Origin: an uncultured Bacillota bacterium | Lineage (GTDB): Bacteria; Bacillota_I; Bacilli_A; Erysipelotrichales; Erysipelotrichaceae | Length of the DNA stretch: 16,358 bases | Direction of reading: 5' to 3' | Assembly: GCA_949287785.1 (NCBI GenBank) | Contig: CASEHR010000032.1 | Coordinates: forward strand, 1 to 16,358 | Shown here: positions 12,843 to 16,358 of the stretch, one piece after another | How positions within the stretch are numbered: position 1 is the stretch's first letter | Layout: every line of letters starts with the position of its first letter | Notes under the pieces: generated by a model | What the model was told of the DNA's origin: nothing | Databases searched by the model: none | Seen by the model: only the letters and a program-made list of their open reading frames with translations | Translations under genes and position numbers: made by a program

Positions 12843-14645
12843 ATCTCTAAGATCGATGCGGACACTTGTTCCATCAGCGAATACGCTCTTTTGGATCTTC
12901 CCTTCTTTATCGAGGATATGATGTTCGACAAGTTCACAATACGCGACTTTCTGATGCAGTGTTGAAACGACCAGACACCTTCTTGCATCATCTTCAAAAG
13001 CGCTGTCATGTCCGAAAGCACCATCGACATTCGGATAGGCACCTTCCCTGATCAGATACGGCAGACCGCCGTTGATCAAAGCGTAAAGCATATAATCTTC
13101 TCCATCCACGACATCCATCATCCAAGGGATGATGATGCACTCATGATATACAAGATTGAACAAAGGGATCGGGATGCCCATCTTCTTACTGCCCGGTCTT
13201 TTGAGCATGAATTCATAAGGACCGTAATGACATGATACCAGGACATCCAAAGACCAGTCCGTACACTCTTCGCTGGTCGGGATGATATGCTTGCTGATGA
13301 GATAATTGAAGGCTGCCTTGCGATAATATGCACAGTCTGCACGACTCATGACATGCCTTGGATCATTGCATTCATCCATTTCGTTGCAGGTAAAGACATC
13401 AAGATAAGAGGCGTTAGGACAGATCCCATCTTTAAAAAGATAGGTGAAATTGCGCTTTATATAATCAAGAGCCAGTGATGCACACAGATAATCCTGTCTT
13501 CCGCCGGCCCAACGGGCATGCGAATAGGCCATTTGCTTATCATCCTTGACTGAATTATCGATATCATAGCTTCTGGCTTTATGATAATAATCGCGATACT
13601 GATCATGTAAAGCGATCAGATCACCCTGTTCTTTCAGATAATCGACCAATTCCTTCAAGTCCTTAGCACCACCGGCTTCTATACAGACGGGAAAATAATC
13701 CGGATGCATGTTGTCATAACCGGGCTCAGCCCAGCCGTCGATATGGACGTAGAGTCTTTGCGGGTAACGCTCCTTGATCATCTTCAGTTCCGCTAACCGC
13801 TTCTTGAACGGAATGACGACATCTTTGGCTTTTAGCGGATCATAAAAACTCGACTCTTCATCAGTATGCGACTTGATCCCGAAGTGGATATAGGAAGCTC
13901 CGACAAGATCATCGATCTGATTCAAGGTCATCGCCTTTTCCTTCAGCGTCCGGAAATGCCCTTTTTCGATCATCAGTCCCCGATAATACTTGGACGCTTT
14001 TACATAATCCAGATCTTTGGCAAAATGATAACGGATCATCCTTTTATGGCTCAGCTTGCCGAATGACGGCACATGTCTGATCCCGATCGATGTGCCTGTT
14101 ATTTCCGACTGATGAATGACGTCATACTTGGTATCCGGATCATCGACGATAGTCATATAGCCATGATCCTTTTCCCTTTGCATAAAGAAAGATACATAGG
14201 CATCATGACTGTAAAAAAACCCATCAAAATCCAATCGGTCATAATCGTAATCATATCGGTTAGGCAAAAGGACACCCTGCATGATCGGTAAGACGCTGTA
14301 GCCGTCTTCATCATCCGAACGAAAATATCCCGGCCAGATGATCTCATCGATCTGAGTGTCATTTACCGGAATCAGCTCAAATCGAACATCCCCATCAACA
14401 TCGAAAAAGACCATGGTCTCGATGATCAGATCGTCACTGAATACATATTGTGAAAGGATACAAGGCGTGATCTTCGCTTGATAGTACTCTTCTTTTACTA
14501 ATGCATCCTCAAAATACAGACACCTGCCGGCAACTTTTATACACGGTCTGATCCTTTTGTCCATCTGCCAGACATGATCATGATCGATCACCTTGTAAAA
14601 TTCATCGCTCTTGATGACTTTTAAACCCTGATAACTGATCTCCAT
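12822..14645 (-). CDS. Putative glycoside hydrolase, GH101/GH129-like (DUF5696-like)
   Basis: 607 residues, no signal peptide, so probably cytosolic. The N-terminal ~220 residues look like a beta-rich sandwich domain (DVDGDVRFELIPV, HGYMTIVDD, MIRYHFAKDL). The rest looks like a TIM-barrel hydrolase: FGIKSH (255-260), LYVHIDGWAEPGYD (298-311), LIALHDQYRDYY (343-354), ASYLDVFTCNEMDEC (412-426) and PTSEECTDW (456-464). In GH129/DUF5696-type proteins a YxD strand and an SE-containing strand carry the catalytic pair, which would make Asp416 and Glu459 the candidates here. IPLFNLVYHECIIIPW (493-508) also matches the style of that family. Likely substrates would be alpha-linked HexNAc or hexose on glycans or glycopeptides, but I cannot assign one. 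Its ATG overlaps the MATE stop by 1 base (TAATG), so the two are coupled. A wholly different barrel enzyme is possible. Confidence 0.6.
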   Translation of the reverse strand: MEISYQGLKVIKSDEFYKVIDHDHVWQMDKRIRPCIKVAGRCLYFEDALVKEEYYQAKITPCILSQYVFSDDLIIETMVFFDVDGDVRFELIPVNDTQIDEIIWPGYFRSDDEDGYSVLPIMQGVLLPNRYDYDYDRLDFDGFFYSHDAYVSFFMQREKDHGYMTIVDDPDTKYDVIHQSEITGTSIGIRHVPSFGKLSHKRMIRYHFAKDLDYVKASKYYRGLMIEKGHFRTLKEKAMTLNQIDDLVGASYIHFGIKSHTDEESSFYDPLKAKDVVIPFKKRLAELKMIKERYPQRLYVHIDGWAEPGYDNMHPDYFPVCIEAGGAKDLKELVDYLKEQGDLIALHDQYRDYYHKARSYDIDNSVKDDKQMAYSHARWAGGRQDYLCASLALDYIKRNFTYLFKDGICPNASYLDVFTCNEMDECNDPRHVMSRADCAYYRKAAFNYLISKHIIPTSEECTDWSLDVLVSCHYGPYEFMLKRPGSKKMGIPIPLFNLVYHECIIIPWMMDVVDGEDYMLYALINGGLPYLIREGAYPNVDGAFGHDSAFEDDARRCLVVSTLHQKVAYCELVEHHILDKEGKIQKSVFADGTSVRIDLRDNTYVIS

Positions 14646-15976
14646 TAATTCAATAACCCCTTATGCTTTATGATATAGTATACAAAATACCCGCTTGAGA
14701 TAAGCCAAGTGAGCGGATAACACCAGTAGACAAAATTGATATCGTCAAATAAGAAGCCGGTAACCATCAAAAATGACACCCGGATGACACACCAGGATAT
14801 CGCCATATTGAGCATCGGGATGACCGGTTTCCCCAACCCTCTTAACACCGCTCCATAGGCATGTGTGAAGGCACAGAGGAAAAAGAAGACACCGGCAACG
14901 ACTGCTCTCTGACTGCCAAAGCTGATGACAGCCGGATCATCAGCAAACAAGCCGATGAGCTGCGGAGCGAAAAAGACGGTGCAAAGACCGATGACTTCAG
15001 CCAGAATGACACAGCACGATATCCCGAAGATGGTCCCTTTTTTAGCTCTTTCCTTAAGTCCTGCCCCCATATTCTGACCGATAAAAGTCGTAAGAGCGAG
15101 ATTGAATGACGTCACCGGCAAGAAGGCAAAACCTTCGACCTTCGAATAAGCTCCGCATCCGGCCATTGCCAGGTTACCGAAAGCGTTGATATTGGATTGG
15201 ACGACGACATTGGCAATACCGATGATGGAATTCTGGATGCCGCTGGGAATACCGTTGCGCAAGATCTCGATCGTCATCGTTTGATCGATCTTTAAAGCCC
15301 TGTAGTCTAAATGATACGGAGCTTTCAATCGATGCAAAAGCCGCATACAGAGCAAAGCGCTGATGAACTGGGAAAAGATCGTCGCCATAGCTGCCGCTTC
15401 AACACCCATATCAAAAAAGGCGATCAGGACGTAATCCAAGACGATATTGGTAAGACTGGAGATGATGAGATAATAAAGCGGATGTCTGCTGTCGCCGAGC
15501 GATTGCAAGATACCGGTGAAGATATTGTACATGACAAGCCCTAAGGAACCGTAGAAATAGATCCTGAGATAAGTCAGGGAATCAGGCATGACACTGGCTG
15601 GGGTACCCATGAGCTCCAAGATCAGCGGTGTCAAAACAACACCGACGACCGTCAGGACGATCCCCATGATAAGACCGATCACAATATCGGTATGGATAGC
15701 CCTTTTCAGTTCATCATCTCTTTTGGCTCCGAAATTGCGCGCAACAACGACACCGGCACCCATCGCGATCCCGTTAAAAAGACCGATGAGCATCTGGATG
15801 AGGTTGCCGCTGCTGCTGACAGCAGCCAGGGCATCATTGCCTAAAAAATAACCGACGATGAGCGAGTCGGCTGAATTGTAAAGCTGCTGGAACAGATTAG
15901 AGATAAAGATCGGTAAAGCGAAGATGATAAGGCTTTTGTATATCGACCCTTTGGTCATCGATCTGGTCTCATCCAT
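14645..15976 (-). CDS. MATE-family multidrug/metabolite efflux transporter
   Basis: 443 residues with about 12 hydrophobic segments, the standard MATE length. The N-terminal half shows LPIFISNLFQQLYNSADSLIVGYFLG (21-46) and AMGAGVVVARNFGAKR, and the C-terminal half LALTTFIGQNMGAG and AVLRGLGKP, which are typical of the DinF/NorM-like bacterial branch. It would export cationic or other small organic compounds by sodium or proton antiport; the substrate is not predictable. The ATG at 15974-15976 overlaps the end of the upstream transporter by 8 bases, with AAGGAAG 8 bases ahead, and its stop overlaps the start of the GH-like gene (TAATG). The coupling suggests that transport and the GH-like enzyme may serve one substrate, but this is inference. 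Confidence 0.94.
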   Translation of the reverse strand: MDETRSMTKGSIYKSLIIFALPIFISNLFQQLYNSADSLIVGYFLGNDALAAVSSSGNLIQMLIGLFNGIAMGAGVVVARNFGAKRDDELKRAIHTDIVIGLIMGIVLTVVGVVLTPLILELMGTPASVMPDSLTYLRIYFYGSLGLVMYNIFTGILQSLGDSRHPLYYLIISSLTNIVLDYVLIAFFDMGVEAAAMATIFSQFISALLCMRLLHRLKAPYHLDYRALKIDQTMTIEILRNGIPSGIQNSIIGIANVVVQSNINAFGNLAMAGCGAYSKVEGFAFLPVTSFNLALTTFIGQNMGAGLKERAKKGTIFGISCCVILAEVIGLCTVFFAPQLIGLFADDPAVISFGSQRAVVAGVFFFLCAFTHAYGAVLRGLGKPVIPMLNMAISWCVIRVSFLMVTGFLFDDINFVYWCYPLTWLISSGYFVYYIIKHKGLLN

Positions 15977-16358
15977 TGGCTGTACTTCCTTTATAGTATT
16001 TCCTGACGAGCAGATAAACTAAGATCGGTGTCAGAGAACAGATCGTTACAGCTATCTGCATATAGTAATCTTCGCCGACCAGGAAATAAAACAAGACGAT
16101 CATCGCCATCCCGGCACAACGACCGACCGACATCGCCGTCTCTTTGGCGATGACCCGACCGGTGACATTCTCTTTTTTGTCATAGACAGCGATCGCATTG
16201 AGCATCGCCAGGCTGTATGGATTACCATATAAAGCCGTACCCAAGGCATTTGCCAGACCAAAATAGACAGCTCCTAAGACATTCTCCATATACACGAGCA
16301 CAAGACATGAGGTAACGATAAAGAACAGACCGATCTTGAAAAAGACGTACATATTCCT
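15969..16358 (-). CDS. Transporter fragment, MFS-like C-terminal part (5' end beyond window)
   Basis: The frame is open to the right edge (AGG AAT ATG), leaving 129 residues plus stop. Four hydrophobic segments are seen (FFKIGLFFIVTSCLVLVY; ENVLGAVYFGLANALGTALY; AGMAMIVLFYFLVG; IAVTICSLTPILVYLLV), with a basic/polar loop containing DKKENVTGRVIAKETAMSVGR between the second and third. This is the look of the last transmembrane segments of an MFS permease, with the ETAMSVGR loop characteristic of a cytoplasmic connection between half-repeats. An ATG at 16350-16352 with AGGA only 2 bases ahead is not a convincing gene start, so I treat it as partial. The stop overlaps the MATE ATG by 8 bases. Substrate and exact family are unknown. 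Confidence 0.65.
   Translation of the reverse strand, partial: RNMYVFFKIGLFFIVTSCLVLVYMENVLGAVYFGLANALGTALYGNPYSLAMLNAIAVYDKKENVTGRVIAKETAMSVGRCAGMAMIVLFYFLVGEDYYMQIAVTICSLTPILVYLLVRKYYKGSTANG

Noticed and set aside
450..16358. Alternative genetic code (TGA as Trp), considered because the protein style recalls Mollicutes relatives
   Set aside because: TGA ends many genes here at coupled overlaps (ATGA), and Trp is encoded by TGG, for example in the uppP motif EWLPISS; the standard bacterial code fits.
1..16358. CRISPR array, tRNA, insertion sequence or phage remnant
   Set aside because: No regularly spaced repeats, cloverleaf-like sequence, transposase or terminal inverted repeats were seen by eye; nearly all bases are in intact genes.

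Overview
The window looks like chromosomal sequence from a low-to-mid GC Bacillota. The genes are tightly packed on one strand. Bacillota-type families are present (PepV dipeptidase, three-domain aminopeptidase P, a CcdA-thioredoxin fusion, UppP, and a pair of CobW/G3E GTPases whose partner carries a C-terminal Arg/Met/CysCys motif). Shine-Dalgarno sequences are strong, TGA is a normal stop and TGG encodes Trp. By protein style I would guess an Erysipelotrichia-like or neighbouring Bacilli lineage, but this is inference. I see no tRNA, rRNA, CRISPR array, insertion sequence, phage gene or integration site.

Layout: the 3' end of tuf (EF-Tu) lies on the plus strand at 1-384, followed by an intrinsic terminator. 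Everything else is on the minus strand and runs towards tuf. Read in transcription order (right to left), there are three blocks. Block A (16358 to 12822) holds the end of an MFS-like transporter, a MATE transporter and a large GH101/GH129-like (DUF5696-like) protein; it ends in a clear terminator overlapping the last stop codon. Block B (12764 to 6738) starts at a recognisable promoter and holds ogt, pepP, an exonuclease III gene, pepV, a HAD phosphatase and a TIM-barrel isomerase/epimerase. It reads as DNA-damage repair plus peptide turnover plus small-molecule housekeeping. Block C (6610 to 450) holds a PPC/DUF296 protein, two small membrane proteins, two CobW-family GTPases, uppP, the CcdA-thioredoxin fusion, an alpha/beta hydrolase and a GNAT acetyltransferase; its terminator again overlaps the last stop codon. 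Neighbouring genes inside a block overlap or are separated by at most a few bases, so each is probably one polycistronic message with translational coupling. No gene-free stretch exceeds 300 bases; the largest is about 127 bases, between blocks B and C.

The most interesting part is the first half of block C. One canonical zinc-type CobW GTPase has CxCC, a four-cysteine cluster and a His-rich loop. It overlaps a divergent GTPase that has kept its P-loop but lost CxCC. Upstream, in the same coupled series, are two small membrane proteins and a His-containing PPC-domain protein. Together these suggest an uncharacterised metal-trafficking module. Other points of interest are two operon starts where a -10-like hexamer lies exactly 6 nt before the ATG (possible leaderless mRNAs), a structured intergenic leader before block C, and a divergent cytosolic glycoside-hydrolase-like protein coupled to a MATE exporter.

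Starts were adjusted where the longest open frame was implausible: ogt at 12764, pepV at 9764, the HAD gene at 8416, the TIM-barrel gene at 7586 and the 93-aa membrane protein at 6213.
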